This document shows, in pieces, positions 10,977 through 22,077 of a stretch of DNA of 64,000 bases (positions are counted from its first letter, which is position 1; each line of letters opens with the position of its first letter). The notes beneath the pieces were generated by a model. That model ran no database searches and was not told the DNA's origin. It saw nothing but the letters and a program-made list of their open reading frames with translations. The DNA is taken from the NCBI RefSeq assembly GCF_042186555.1, contig NC_133327.1:102197853-102261852 (forward strand). Reading direction: 5' to 3'. The DNA is from Aquarana catesbeiana (taxonomy: Eukaryota; Chordata; Amphibia; Anura; Ranidae). The translations under genes were made by a program, and so were the position numbers.

Positions 10977-12095
10977 TTGTCAAATTTGTTTATTGAATTT
11001 TAACACTTAATATACATAAGTACATATGGTGGCAGCAAAAGAAAAGATCACACATATGGTAATAATATTGAGTTGTAGTTCCAACATAAACTAAAAGTAG
11101 TTTAACTAAAACAATTTTGCCAACAATCTAACTACTCAAAAGATTGCTTCATACATTGTATAAGAGAGGATAAAATCAACTAAGACCAGGTTAATATAAG
11201 ATGACCTCAGATTAAAAAAAAATAAAAAAAAAGGTCTTAATTATTATCAAGAGTATAGTTTAAAAAAAAAAAATGTATTTATAGAATCTTAAATCCTTTA
11301 CTACATATTTGAACTATTTACAATTGGTATAATGATAACCAAGGAAATAAAAGTTCTGCTACCAGTACTATATAAAAAAAGTACATTGAAAGAGGAGAGA
11401 GAGTAGAAAAAAAAAGAAGATAGAAGATAAAAGAAAAAGTAATCTTAGGTAGGAGAAAAAATAGATAGGGAAGAAAGAAATGAGAGGTAGTAGGGTTCCC
11501 TGGGGTAGTAAATGGTAATAAACACATACCATATACTAAGTATAAAATTGATGCGCTTTAAATAAATAGTGCACAATATGCTGCTGCTCTACTATTTATT
11601 TAAAGCGCATCAATTTTATACTTAGTACTATTTGTTTGGTTATCTGATCACCCTATATTGATAGTAGCTTTAATTTACTGATTTTATTATAGCACTAACT
11701 ATATTGGTTTATATATATTTTTTAGCACAATTTATTTATATCACACATATCTATCCACATCAGCGCTTGGTTTTTATTCATTCATTTTTTTAAACACATA
11801 CCATGAATGCAGAGAATGGAAGTATAAATTGAGATTACCAGGGTCTTAGTAGGGAAGCATCAAAATTGGAAGGCAAAAAGTGAGTCACCCAGGGATTCCA
11901 TATATTCTCAAAGTTGGATATTTTATCTTAAGTTATAGCTTCTGTTTTGACATTGATCATTGCTTGATTGACTCTATTTTTAGTTTCTATTTTTAGCAAT
12001 TATTAAGGATGGGGATTTCCAAGCTTTGCAATTGTTTGTTTTGCGGCTGTAGTGATCTGTAATAGGAGTTTGAATTGGCGGTAGGAGTGGCCCTG
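10977..12095 (-). mobile_element. L1 3'-end fragment with 12-bp TSD
   Basis: A short, 5'-truncated minus-strand L1 containing only the ORF2 C-terminus and 3' untranslated region. The duplication ACCCTTTTTTTA flanks it at 10965-10976 and 12096-12107. The 3' end (TTGTCAAATTTGTTTATTGA on plus) matches the 3' end of the second L1 (TTGTCAAAAGAAGTTTATTG near 22562), so both belong to one lineage. The coding remnant near 12000-12080 reads a TAAKQ...AKAWKSP-like string corresponding to the ORF2 C-terminus at about 23190-23130. It is interrupted by a 259-bp insertion at 11533. Confidence 0.8.
11533..11791. mobile_element. Small insertion with hairpin end and 13-bp TSD
   Basis: A 259-bp AT-rich insertion into the L1 fragment, bounded by AAACACATACCAT at 11520-11532 and 11792-11804. 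Its left part is an inverted repeat (arms 11534-11570 and 11591-11627, 37 bp, 20-nt loop); its right part is a unique tail of about 160 bp ending in a T-run. The long, 13-bp duplication indicates target-primed reverse transcription rather than cut-and-paste. Family not recognised. Confidence 0.7.
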
Positions 12096-12170
12096 ACCCT
12101 TTTTTTAAACAAAATACCACAATGTATGTATGTTGTATGTATGACATACAAAGACTTTTTCAATTATGTA

Positions 12171-12300
12171 GAGTTGATTTACTAAAGGAGTATAGGCTGT
12201 TCACTTTATAAAGGTATTTACATTTTGCAACTGAAGTTTTCCCAGAGCTTGGTGAATGAAGTGAAATTCTGCTGGCTTCCATCATTCAATCACGTGTAAG

Positions 12301-12359
<59 letters not shown>

Positions 12360-12472
12360 CATTGCATCTGATTTGGGATTCTTTGCAAAGTAAATGTTCA
12401 TTACATTCACTAAGCAAAGGGAAAATTGTGAACAGCCTATTTGCCTTTAGTAAATTAACCCCTATATTTGAA
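12171..12472. mobile_element. GATTTACTAAA-type MITE with AT microsatellite
   Basis: A foldback element with imperfect terminal repeats: GTTGATTTACTAAAGG on the left and GGTTAATTTACTAAAGG on the right in reverse complement. It belongs with the copies at 16784, 33696 and 34996, which share the GATTTACTAAA core. The internal (AT)n run at 12304-12343, followed by a T-tract, has expanded within this copy. Confidence 0.7.
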
Positions 12473-12618
12473 ACCCAAAGGAAATGTTGGGCCAAACTGA
12501 CTGAAATTAATTTACAAAAGGCCACATTATGAGGTTCATTTTGCAATGAAAATTTCCCTTAGCTTAAACAATTAAAAATGTACTTGCAAAGAATACCCAA
12601 CCAACAACATGCAAAAAC

Positions 12619-12657
<39 letters not shown>
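12619..12657. repeat. (GTCT)n microsatellite
   Basis: About nine perfect GTCT units directly abutting the left end of the next MITE. Confidence 0.95.
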
Positions 12658-12658
12658 G

Positions 12659-12841
12659 CAGTGGTCATCAACCCTGTCCTCAGGGCCCACTAACAGGCCG
12701 GGTTTTATGTATTACCTTGGAGAGATGCAGACTAGAATACTGCAATCACTGAGCAGCAAATGATATCACCTGTGATGTATTTCAGTTATCTTGCAAATCT
12801 GGTCTGTTAGTGGGCCCTGAGGAGAGGGTTGATGACCACTG
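12659..12841. mobile_element. hAT-like MITE with 41-bp TIRs
   Basis: A 183-bp element whose ends are inverted copies starting CAGTGGTCATCAACCCTGTC and CAGTGGTCATCAACCCTCTC; the similarity continues for about 41 bp (CAGGGCCCACTAACAG). The CAGTGGT start is typical of Charlie-like hAT MITEs. The expected 8-bp duplication is not visible because the left flank is a microsatellite. No coding content. Confidence 0.75.
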
Positions 12842-12846
12842 ATCTA

Positions 12847-13225
12847 CAGTATCTCATAAAAGTGAGTACACCCCTCACATGAGAGAGTGAGAGCAATAAC
12901 ACCAAATTTAACACACCTGCTCCCCATTCACACCTGAGACCTTGTAACACTAATGAGTCACATGATACCGGGAGGGAAAATGGCTAATTGGGCCCAATTT
13001 GCACATTTTCACTTAGGGGTGTACTGACTTTTGTTGCCAGCGGTTTAGACATTAATAGCTGTGTGTTGAGCTCGTTTGAGGGGACAGCAAATTTACATTA
13101 TACAAGCTGTACACTCATTACTTTACATTGTATAAAAGTGTCATTTCTTCAGTGTTGTCACTTGAAAAGATATAATAAAATATTTACAAAAATGTGAGGG
13201 GTGTACTCACTTTTGTGAGATACTG
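12847..13225. mobile_element. Tc1-derived MITE, TA duplication
   Basis: A 379-bp internally deleted Tc1 element. The ends are CAGTATCTCATAAAAGTGAG and, in reverse complement on the right, CAGTATCTCACAAAAGTGAG, both flanked by TA (12845-12846, 13226-13227). It keeps the sequence just upstream of the transposase start of the family (GAGAGTGAGAG...ACACCAAATTTAACACACC), also present at 36475-36520, so it derives from the same family as the transposase pseudogene at 35605-36459. Confidence 0.88.
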
Positions 13226-13226
<1 letters not shown>

Positions 13227-13286
<60 letters not shown>

Positions 13287-13287
13287 C
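13227..13287. repeat. (TATC)n microsatellite
   Basis: About fifteen GATA/TATC units, starting at the target TA of the preceding Tc1 MITE. Confidence 0.95.
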
Positions 13288-13945
13288 ACAGTCTCTGCTC
13301 TATTTCATCCCAAAGGTGTTCTATCTTGTTGAGGCCAGAACTCTGTGCAGGCCAGTCAAGTTCCTCCACCCAAAACTCGCTCATCCATGTCTTTATGGAC
13401 CTTGTTTTGTGCACTGGTACAAATTATTTGGTGGAGGGAGGATTATGATGTGGGGTTGTTTTTTTAGGGGTTGGGCTTGCCCCCTTAGTTCCAGTGGAGG
13501 AGCCAGCATACAAAGACATTTTGGACAATTTCATGCTCCCAACAGTTTGGGGATGGCCCCTTCCTGTTTCAACATGACTGAGCACCAGTGCATAAAGCGA
13601 GGTCCATAAAGACATTGATGAGTGAGTTTGGGGTGGAGGAACTTGACTGATCTGCACAGATTCCTGACCCAATAGAACACCTTTGAGATGATTTAGAGCC
13701 GAAACTGCAAACCAGGCCTTCTCGTTCAACATCAGTACCTGACCTCACAAATGCTCTTCTAGAAGAATGGTCAAACATTCCCATAAACACACTCCTAAAC
13801 CTTGTGGACAACCTTCCCAGAAGAACTGAAGCTGTTATAGCTGCAAAGGGTAGGCCAACTAAATATTGAACTAAAACTGGGATGCCATTAAAGTTCATGT
13901 GTATGTAAAGGCAGGTGTCCCAATACTTTTGGTAATATAGTGTAG
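13288..13945 (+). pseudogene. Tc1-like transposase 3' half, partly inverted
   Basis: Remnant of a second Tc1/mariner family. The right end, TTTGGTAATATAGTGTA at about 13929-13945, is a terminal repeat; the sequence before it is a badly decayed plus-strand transposase C-terminal half (MMWGCFFRGWACP at 13445 onward corresponds to the family's VMVWG block, followed by many stops). The first about 130 bp (13294-13420) is the reverse complement of 13587-13705, so the left end is a rearranged, inverted piece of the same gene. Microsatellites bound both sides. No coding capacity remains. Confidence 0.8.
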
Positions 13946-13950
13946 TAATA

Positions 13951-13951
<1 letters not shown>

Positions 13952-14023
<72 letters not shown>
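13952..14023. repeat. (TATC)n microsatellite
   Basis: About eighteen TATC units directly after the terminal repeat of the preceding Tc1 remnant. Confidence 0.95.
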
Positions 14024-14025
<2 letters not shown>

Positions 14026-14075
14026 CGATACTTAAAGACTTATGTAAACCTTTTTATCTGGAAAGTTTACGATTA

Positions 14076-14541
14076 CAGGCATATCACGCTTTACATACCC
14101 TCACTTTACATACACTCATGAGTAGGGCCACATTGGCGCCTATGGGAAATCTTGGTCAGCTTGACATGGCACTGCTCCTGGGTTTTTAACATTGGCGTCT
14201 ATGGGAAATCTTGGTCAGTTTGACATGGTACTGCTTCCGGTTTTTAACATGTAACATTGGCGTCTATAGTAAATGTTAGTCAGCTTGACATGGCACTACT
14301 CCCGAGCCATAAGTGACAGGGACACCAAACTTGTGGAGCACTGAGAGGGGACCCAGAACTACAACATATCTAATTTTGGGGTTGGCCAGCTTGCCTAGGT
14401 AATCTGTTATGCTGGTAAAATTCTATTGCAATACAGTACATGCATTGAGAAGGGAAAAAGGGTATTGCTTCACTTAAAGTACATTTTCGTTTTACATACA
14501 TGCTATGGTCACATTGTGTACTTAAAAGTGGGGTATGCCTG
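14076..14541. mobile_element. Tc1/mariner-like MITE with internal tandem repeat
   Basis: A 466-bp element with inverted ends CAGGCATATCACGCTTTA and, on the right, CAGGCATACCCCACTTTTA in reverse complement, flanked by TA (14074-14075 and 14542-14543). Inside, about 14128-14300 holds three diverged units of 70-80 bp containing ACATTGGCGTCTATGGGAAA and AGTCAGCTTGACATGGCAC. No ORF. Confidence 0.7.
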
Positions 14542-14543
14542 TA

Positions 14544-15557
14544 AAAGCATTTTATATCTATCTGTTCGACAAGTGCAAAAAAAAAAAGATGGTCAGAAAC
14601 TTGTGTGATGATACAATTCTGGGCTCACTGCCTCTTGACAGAGGCAATCAGCATTGTTGATTCTCTATAGAATCTGCATTATCTCTGCATTATTAGTGTT
14701 TTGCATATCTCTATAGAATGCAAAACACTTCCCTATGTTATGGAGCAGAGAGGGAGTGGTTATGTAGTCCTAACACTCTCCCTGTGCTAGGCTTACAACT
14801 CTGTACAGTTGTCACCTTAGGACAGGAAGTATGTTAATGTCAAGATTATCAGATTTAAGTAAAAAAAGGGTGAACAAAAAACGTGTGCAGCCACCACATC
14901 TAAGGACCAGTAAACTTCAATATTACCAATTTTGTTCTTGGGTTTAGATACACTTTAAACAAGCCTAGTAGGAGATTTCACAATATGAAACTTGTCATTT
15001 AAGTTCACATTAGACTGTCACATTTGCTACTTTAATGAATTGAAATATCAGGCAGAAAGGTGACATTGGAGACATAACCTTTATCATAACACCTATTAAC
15101 ATATATGAGCATCCGTAGAGCTTCTGCACACAAATATCCAAGTATGGGCTCTAATTCTGCTCAGCATGCAGAATCCAAAAAGGATGTGTTAAGTAGATAT
15201 TTCAAAGTTTGCAAAATGGATTGGCTTTAAATGTCATTGAGCATGTACATTTTTCCCTTCACCATTAGTTATGGATGACTCAACTGTGATTTTTCTCAGA
15301 TTACACATCTACTTTTCCTTTTATATGTCCTGCTCATCAATTTAATACCAAGAAGGAAATGGTGAATGGCTTTTATTATGTAATATATATTACATACAGA
15401 GAACGATTTAAGCTATAAAGCTATAAGTGTAAAAATACTTAAAGGGCTGCAACAAAATATTGCAATGTCCTAATGTAACATCAATAATAATACCAATAAT
15501 AATAATAATAATATGTATTATTATTATTATTATTAGTAGTAGTAGTAGTAGTAGTAA

Positions 15558-15589
<32 letters not shown>

Positions 15590-16783
15590 CTCAAAAGCAA
15601 ATTAGACAACATAGAATCTTTTAGAATCCAATGAGATCAATTCTCTTGTAAATAAGCTCCCAAAAATGTAGCCTTAGTCTGTATTCACACACAATGGACA
15701 GCTGCCGGTTTCCTGTCTGGCAGCTGTCTGTTCTGGCTGCCGTAGGGGGCAGTGTGGGGCACGATTCAGCACATCACATTTAACGTTATTTGAAGTGTAC
15801 AAAAGTACACTTCATTCATGTCACTGTACAGCAGAGTGGTGCGCTGCTGTACAGTGACATGTGATCCTGTATGATGCGCTGCGATAAAATGCATCTGCAT
15901 TGCAGTGTGAATAGGACACACTGAAAACAATTGTTTTCTGTTTGTCCTTGCAGTGACCAATGTTTTACAATGTTGTAAAATGCTGGTCACCGTACATAGT
16001 GTGAATATAGCCTTCAATGTTTTTGAAAGGAGAGGAGACCCTAGACAAGACAGAAAATCTTTGTTGGGTATTCTCCTTGAATATATCAAGGAATATAAAG
16101 ATACATATACAGTTTTTTTTTTAAAAAAGTTTTGTTTTTTAATCCCACATGACTAATTTTATTTTACTTTGCGTGTGTTGGGGTAAACGACTCCTTTATT
16201 GACAACCTTCTGGGGACCACACCACTGGTGATCCACAATCAATGGAAACACCATCATAATCATTAGGTTACAAAAGTGGAAAGTTACATAGCATGTGCTT
16301 CACCTGATTATGGTTTTATATTATTGTCTTTTGTCAAAATAAAGTTTTGCAATTTTATACTATATGATATTAACTGAGTGTCTATTTACTGCATCAGCTT
16401 GCGTTGCCGCTAAACCCCACCTCTGAGGGTTCCTCTTCTTTTGTCTTTTATGGACAAAGGTCCTCTATTTACTATATCTAATATGCAGTTGATTTGCATT
16501 TCTGTGTTACTTTATCTTGTTTGTTCAAAATTACAGTTATTAAAATGAATTACAGTAGATCTAAACTTCTATTGTATAACATTTAGTTTGCAAAAGAATT
16601 ATTCATAAGAAATGTTTGTATTTACCCATTTTTTATAGATGTTTGCATTTCAGTGCTACTGATCTCCTTCAGCCTCATTCAGCCATCTACTATCTAAGTG
16701 CAATTCCACCATCATTGACAACCCATCATTGCTTTGGATCTGCTTCTTGAAAGTGAAAGCAGGGAGCCATGCCTGCACAGCGT
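14544..16783. other. Non-coding stretch with microsatellite
   Basis: No gene supported. Features: (AAT/ATT/TAG)n runs at about 15480-15590; a possible decayed MITE at about 15670-16012 with facing TATTCACAC and GTGTGAATA ends; a 15-bp stem at 15820-15860 (GTCACTGTACAGCAG with CTGCTGTACAGTGAC); and AATAAAG near 16340, which could be a polyadenylation signal of an unrecognised retroelement. The remainder is AT-rich. Confidence 0.45.
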
Positions 16784-16925
16784 GGGGTTGATTTACTAAA
16801 ACTGGAGAGTGCAAATTGAACTTCAATTGGTTCAATTAATATTTGACAAAAACCCTGGAAGCTGATTGGTTTCTGTGCAGAGCTACACCAGATTTTCCAT
16901 TCTCCAGTTTTAGTAAATCGACCCC
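16784..16925. mobile_element. GATTTACTAAA-type MITE, compact copy
   Basis: A 142-bp foldback element with nearly identical ends: GGGGTTGATTTACTAAAACT and, on the right, GGGGTCGATTTACTAAAACT in reverse complement; the similarity runs on through GGAGA. It is the shortest and cleanest of the four related copies in the window. Confidence 0.82.
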
Positions 16926-17879
16926 TGTGGTCAATGATTTTTGACCAACATGTGAAATTGTGGTTCTTTGTTTCCCTTGGCTTTATAGGGTTTAATAGAA
17001 GAGTTGTAAGTGAGCTGCATGCACAGAGAGAGATGCAGTCAATGTACGGGCTTATTTTTAATCCTGCGTTCACAGGTTAGTCACAAAAACATAATTTATA
17101 ATTTTTTCGAAATCTGCTATCTTGCCTGCAATAACTATTAATATTGGTAACACCCCAATACTTGAAAGTTCTTGGTTTTCTACTTGGAGGCAATAATTGT
17201 TTTTGCCCGCGTATTAAAATCTTACATCCACACACAAACTACTGCCTGCAGTCTTCAACCTACAGAAATTTGACTTTAGTTCACAGCTTTCTTGTACATG
17301 ATATGATATAATTAAAATGATAGATAATGATCGCTCTGTTTGATGCTTTGGCTCTTGTAAAAACCTACTTTGTTGGCTTTCAGTGGCACCATTCCAGTCT
17401 ATCATAAATTCTTCTTCTCATCTCTTCTACCCCCTACCTTTTCTGTTATTAATAAAATGCTATTCCCCTTTGTAGGTGCCTAACTGGCTGCCTATTTCAC
17501 AAAGAATATTGTTTCACATTTTTTTCACAAAGTCATTCCAACCTAACATCACCACCACGTATGTCTTCATTTATTTAAAGCCTCTACACGGCTCATGGAC
17601 TTCTCTACTCACATCTAGTTATTTACTTACACTTTTGTTTGGAAGATCTCTCAGATGTATTTCTCCTTTCCAGAAATACTCTTTGCCATTAGACAATCTA
17701 TGACCTTTCAAATCTTCTGATAATGCCTTAAAATGTACCTTCTGATAATGTCTTAAAAATAACATAGGGCCACCCCACAGGAAGTGGAGAACTGGAACTT
17801 GTAGCAATCAAGTAGGGTTTGCCCACAGTAGGTGGGTCTTCTGGAGAAGCTGTATGCTATTAGGCTCCAGCCTGCTTAA
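16926..17879. other. No gene or repeat recognised
   Basis: AT-rich sequence without a supported ORF, terminal repeat or tandem repeat. Confidence 0.4.
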
Positions 17880-18818
17880 CCACTTGCCGTCCGCCGCACG
17901 CCGATATACGTCAGCACAATGGCAGCGGTGGGCAAAGGGGCGTACCTGTACGTGCCCTTTAATTTGCAGGCTAGTGGGCGTGTGCGCGCCCGCCACATAC
18001 AGCGTGACCGTGCCCGCAGGTCCCATAGACTCGATGTCCGCCGGTGTCCCGTGATTGTGTCACAACAGGCATTTCCCTGTTCTGCCTAGCAACATGACAG
18101 AGATCTACTGCTCCCTGTAATCAGGAGCAGTGATCTCTGTCATGCTGTAGTGAGCCCATCCCCCCACAGTTAGAATCACTCCCTAGGACACACTTAACCC
18201 CTTGCTCGCCCCCTATTGTTTAACCCATTCCCTGCCAGTGTCATTTACACAGTAATCAGTGCATTTTTATAGCATTGATCGCTGTATAAATGACAATGGT
18301 CCCAAAATAGTGTCAAAAGTGTCACCGCAATGTCGCAGTCATGATAAAAATTGCAGATCGCCGGCATTACTAATATTAAAAAGAATTAAAAATAAAAATG
18401 CCACAAATCTATCCCCTATTTTGTAAACGCTATAACTTTTGCGCAACCCAATCAATATACGCTTATTGCGATTTTTTTTACCAAAAATATGTCGAAGAAT
18501 ACATATCGGCCTAAACTGAGAAAAGAAATTGTTTTTTTATACATTTTTTGGGGATATTTATTATAGCAAAAAGAAAAAAAATATTGCTTTATTTTAAAAA
18601 TTGGCGCTCTTTTTTTGTTTTTAGCACAAAAAATAAAAAACACAGAAGTGATCAAATACCACCAAAAGAAAGCTCTATTTGTGTGGAAAAAATGGATGTC
18701 AATTTTGTTTTGGTGTAACATCGCACGACCGCGCAATTGTCAGTTAAAGTGATGTAGTGCCAAATCGCAAAAAGTGCTCTGGTCAGGAAGGGGGTAAATC
18801 CTTCCAGGGTTGAAGTGG
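17880..18818. mobile_element. piggyBac-like non-autonomous element (TTAA TSD)
   Basis: A 939-bp element with short ends CCACTT...AAGTGG flanked exactly by TTAA at 17876-17879 and 18819-18822, the duplication produced by piggyBac transposases. The left end reads CCACTTGCCGTCCGCCGCAC; the interior goes from GC-rich to an A/T-rich block around 18380-18660 with no transposase. Minus-strand ORFs across the A/T-rich block are low-complexity and not real. Superfamily assignment comes from the TTAA duplication alone. Confidence 0.75.
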
Positions 18819-19168
18819 TTAACTGCACACTGCTTCTAACAGTGAAGGGCCTCTCACCTGGCTGCATTTTACTTGCATAACTATGTTGACCTCATGTGGT
18901 GTCATCTCTATGAGCCCCATTACACCTCTACTATCCAATTTGCGATTTCCACCTTCCTCATGATGTGGTCATGGAGGAGTGGAAGATGACTCCAGTGGCA
19001 GCCTGTGAAGCTCTGGTGAACTCCATTCCCAAGAGGGTTAAGGCAGTGCTGAGAAATAATGGTGGCCAGACAAAATATTGACACTTTGGGCCCAATTTGT
19101 ACATTTTCACTTAGGTGTGTACTCACTTTTGTTGCCAGCGGTTTAGACATTAATGGCTGTGTGTTGAG

Positions 19169-20959
19169 TAGGGATGAGCCGAACACCCCCCTGTTCGGTT
19201 CGCACCAGAACATGCGAACAGGAAAAAAGTTCGTTCGAACATGCGAACACCGTTAAAGTCTATGGGACACGAACATGAATAATCAAAAGTGCTAATTTTC
19301 AAGGCTTATATGCAAGTTATTGTCATAAAAAGTGTTTGGGGACCTGGGTCCTGCCCCAGGGGACATGGATCAATGCAAAAAAAAGTTTTAAAAACGGCCG
19401 TTTTTTCAGGAGCAGTGATTTTAATAATGCTTAAAGTCAAACAATAAAAGTGTAATATCCCTTTAAATTTCGTACCTGGGGGGTGTCTATAGTGTGCCTG
19501 TAAAGGGGCGCATGTTTCCTGTGTTTAGAACAGTCTGACAGCAAAATGACATTTTGAAGGAAAAAACTCATTTAAAACTACCCGCGGCTATTGCATTGCC
19601 GACAATACACATAGAAGTTCATTGATAAAAACGGCATGGGAATTCCCCAAAGGGGAACCTTCAGGTCTGGTATGGATTTTAAGGGGAACCCCGCGCCAAA
19701 AAAAAAAAAAAAAACGGCGTGGGGTCCCCCCAGAAATCCATACCAGACCCTTATCCGAGCACGCAACCTGGCAGGCCGCAGGAAAAGAGGGGGGGACGAG
19801 AGTGCAGCCCCCCCTCCCTCCTGAACCGTACCAGGCCACATGCCCTCAACATTGGGAGGGTGCTTTGGGGTAGCCCCCCAAAACACCTTGTCCCCATGTT
19901 GATGAGGACAAGGGCCTCATCCCCACAACCCTGGCCGGTGGTTGTGGGGGTCTGCGGGCGGGGGGCTTATCGGAATCTGGAAGCCCCCTTTAACAAGGTG
20001 ACCCCCAGATCCCGGCCCCCCCCCTGTGTGAAATGGTAAGGGGGTACATAAGTACCCCTACCATTTCACGAAAAAAGTGTCAAAAATGTTAAAAATGACA
20101 AGAGACAGTTTTTGACAATTCCTTTATTTAAATGCTTCTTCTTTCTTCTATCTTCCTTCATCTTCTGGTTCTTCTGGCTCTTCTGGTTCTTCTGGTTCTT
20201 CCTCCGGCGTTCTCGTCCAGCATCTCCTCCGCGGCGTCTTCTGTCTTCTTCTCCTCGGGCCGCTCCGCACCCATGGCATGGGGGGGAGGCTCCCGCTCTT
20301 CTCTTCTTCTCTTCTTCTTTTCTTCTTTTCTTCTTTTCTTCTTTTCTTCTTTTCTTCTCTTCTTCTCTTCTTCTCTTCTTCTCTTCTTCTCTTCTTCTCT
20401 TCTTCTTCATTTTCTTCTCCGGACCGCTCCGCAATCCATGCTGGCATGGAGGGAGGCTCCCGCTGTGTGACGGCGCTCCTCGTCTGACAGTTCTTAAATA
20501 ACGGGGGGGCGGGGCCACCCGGTGACCCCGCCCCCCTCTGACGCACGGTGACTTGACGGGACTTCCCTGTGATGTCACGGGGAATGCCACAGGGAAGTCC
20601 CGTCAAGTCACCGTGCGTCAGAGGGGGGCGGGGTCACCGGGTGGCCCCGCCCCCGTTATTTAAGAACTGTCAGACGAGGAGCGCCGTCACACAGCGGGAG
20701 CCTCCCTCCATGCCAGCATGGATTGCGGAGCGGCCCGGAGAAGAAAATGAAGAAGAAGAGAAGAAGAGAAGAAGAGAAGAAGCCTTTAAAATTAGCACTT
20801 TTGATTTCTCCCATAGACTTTTAAAGGGTGTTCCGCGGCATTCGAATTTGCATTCGAATTTGCCGCGAACACCCCAAATTGTTCGCTGTTCGGTGAACTT
20901 GCGAACAGCCAATGTTCGAGTCGAACATGAGTTCGACTCGAACTCGAAGCTCATCCCTA
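19169..20959. mobile_element. hAT copy A, non-autonomous foldback, TSD GTGTTGAG
   Basis: A 1,791-bp element with ends TAGGGATGAGC and GCTCATCCCTA, flanked by the 8-bp duplication GTGTTGAG (19161-19168, 20960-20967). The left subterminal sequence (GGTTCGCACCAGAACATGCG) matches the right end of transposase-encoding copy D; the right one (GTTCGACTCGAACTCGAAGC) matches D's left end. A is therefore inverted relative to D. The interior is non-coding: short palindromes, a (CTTCTT)n tract at 20290-20410 and a large inverted repeat around 20580. Compared with copy B, about 1 kb of the right arm is missing. Purine-only ORFs in the CTT tract are artefacts. Confidence 0.92.
20418..20745. repeat. Inverted repeat at the centre of hAT copy A
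   Basis: Arms of about 155 bp (20418-20572 and 20589-20745) around the dyad GGACTTCCCTGTG / CACAGGGAAGTCC, almost perfectly complementary. The same dyad is the centre of copy B at 47572-47589. Confidence 0.9.
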
Positions 20960-21132
20960 GTGTTGAGTTATTTTCAGGGGACAGCAAATTTACACTGTTA
21001 TATAAGCTGTACACGCACTACTTTACGTTGTAGCAAAGTGTCATTTCTTCAGTGTTGTCACATGAAAAGATATAATAAAATATTTACAAAAATGTGAGGG
21101 GTGTACTACTTACTTTTGTGAGATACTGTATG

Positions 21133-21198
<66 letters not shown>

Positions 21199-21281
21199 GT
21201 GTAGACTATATATACAGTGCAGCACAGTCTAGTATGTGTGTGTACTGTATATGTATATATGTGTGTGTGTGTGTATATATA

Positions 21282-21330
<49 letters not shown>
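21133..21330. repeat. (AT)n / (GT)n microsatellites
   Basis: (TA)n at about 21137-21195 and about 21292-21327, with a GTGTGT/TATATA mixture between them. Confidence 0.95.
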
Positions 21331-21369
21331 CAATCAGTGCAGAATAAATAATACAGTGCATTGAAGTGG

Positions 21370-21570
21370 TTAAGGGGAACCCTATGACAGAATTAAGATA
21401 AAAACTACATGGGGTCCCTCCCCAAAATCCATACCAGGCCATCTGGCATAGATTTTAAGGAGAACTCCACACCAAAATTTTTGGCGTAGGGTCCCCCCCA
21501 AAATCCTTACTAGACCCTTATCTGAGCAAGCAGCCTGGCAGGCCAGATAAAGGGGGGGACGAGCGAGCGC
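21370..21570. mobile_element. Internal fragment of the hAT foldback family
   Basis: A piece resembling the interior of copies A and B (compare 19720-19800): CCAAAATCCATACCAGGCC, then CCTTATCTGAGCAAGC, then a G-run and GACGAGCGAG. No terminal repeats remain. A GAAGTGGTTAA motif at its left edge (about 21364) resembles the right end of the piggyBac-like element at 18818, so two decayed repeats may be joined. Confidence 0.6.
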
Positions 21571-22072
21571 CCAATCCATGTTTGACTGATTAACTGGGAA
21601 TCCTGTTCAATCTATGCTGTGCTATTATGACTGACTTCTAAATGGCCTGTTCTGCTAACGCCCTGTGTACACTAGTAGGTTTTTTCGCAGGGCTGAACGA
21701 AATAAAAACCGACAGCTATCCAACCTTAGTACAGCGAGCTCCCCTGCTGTGCTATTGTGTTCTGACAGAGGGATGGCCCCCCTCCCCTCCAGTACACTCC
21801 AGTGAGCCAATGGCTGAAAGCATTGACCAGGGGCTGGTCGGCAGACCGTTTTTGATCATGCCCCATTGACAGAAGACAGGCGAATGGCCGGCATCTGTCG
21901 GACCGACTCCAGTACACACGCCCGAATGTCGGACGGTTTCAATTGATCAGGCCGATTACGCCTGACATTCACCCTATGTGTATTAGGTTTAAGTGTAGGC
22001 ATTCATAGAATAGTGCATTAATTTATTTTCACCATAAACTCAATACTCACAATGTGGAAAGGTCCTATGTTC
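21571..22072. other. Non-coding stretch, possible decayed MITE
   Basis: About 21660-21990 has loosely inverted ends (CCCTGTGTACACTAG and CCCTATGTGTATTAGG in facing orientations), suggesting a degenerate MITE. No gene is supported. Confidence 0.35.
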
Positions 22073-22077
22073 CTATG

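Larger units (their letters stand above)
18905..21131 (+). mobile_element. Tc1 remnant split by hAT copy A
   Basis: Plus-strand 3' end of a Tc1-like element, present as 18905-19168 and 20968-21131. The first part carries decayed transposase C-terminal coding: ATTTGCGATTTCCACCTTCC through a VEEWK-like and IPKRV-like stretch, ending GGTGGCCAGACAAAATATTG. The second part ends with the family terminal repeat GAGATACTGTA at about 21120-21130, shared with 13225 and 36799. The hAT copy inserted into the 3' untranslated part, duplicating GTGTTGAG. The 5' half of the Tc1 is absent. Confidence 0.8.

Noticed and set aside
20066..20606. Several 100-170-codon ORFs made of Glu/Lys/Arg or Ser/Phe/Leu runs
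   Set aside because: Products of the (CTTCTT)n tract in hAT copy A; equivalent frames appear on both strands.
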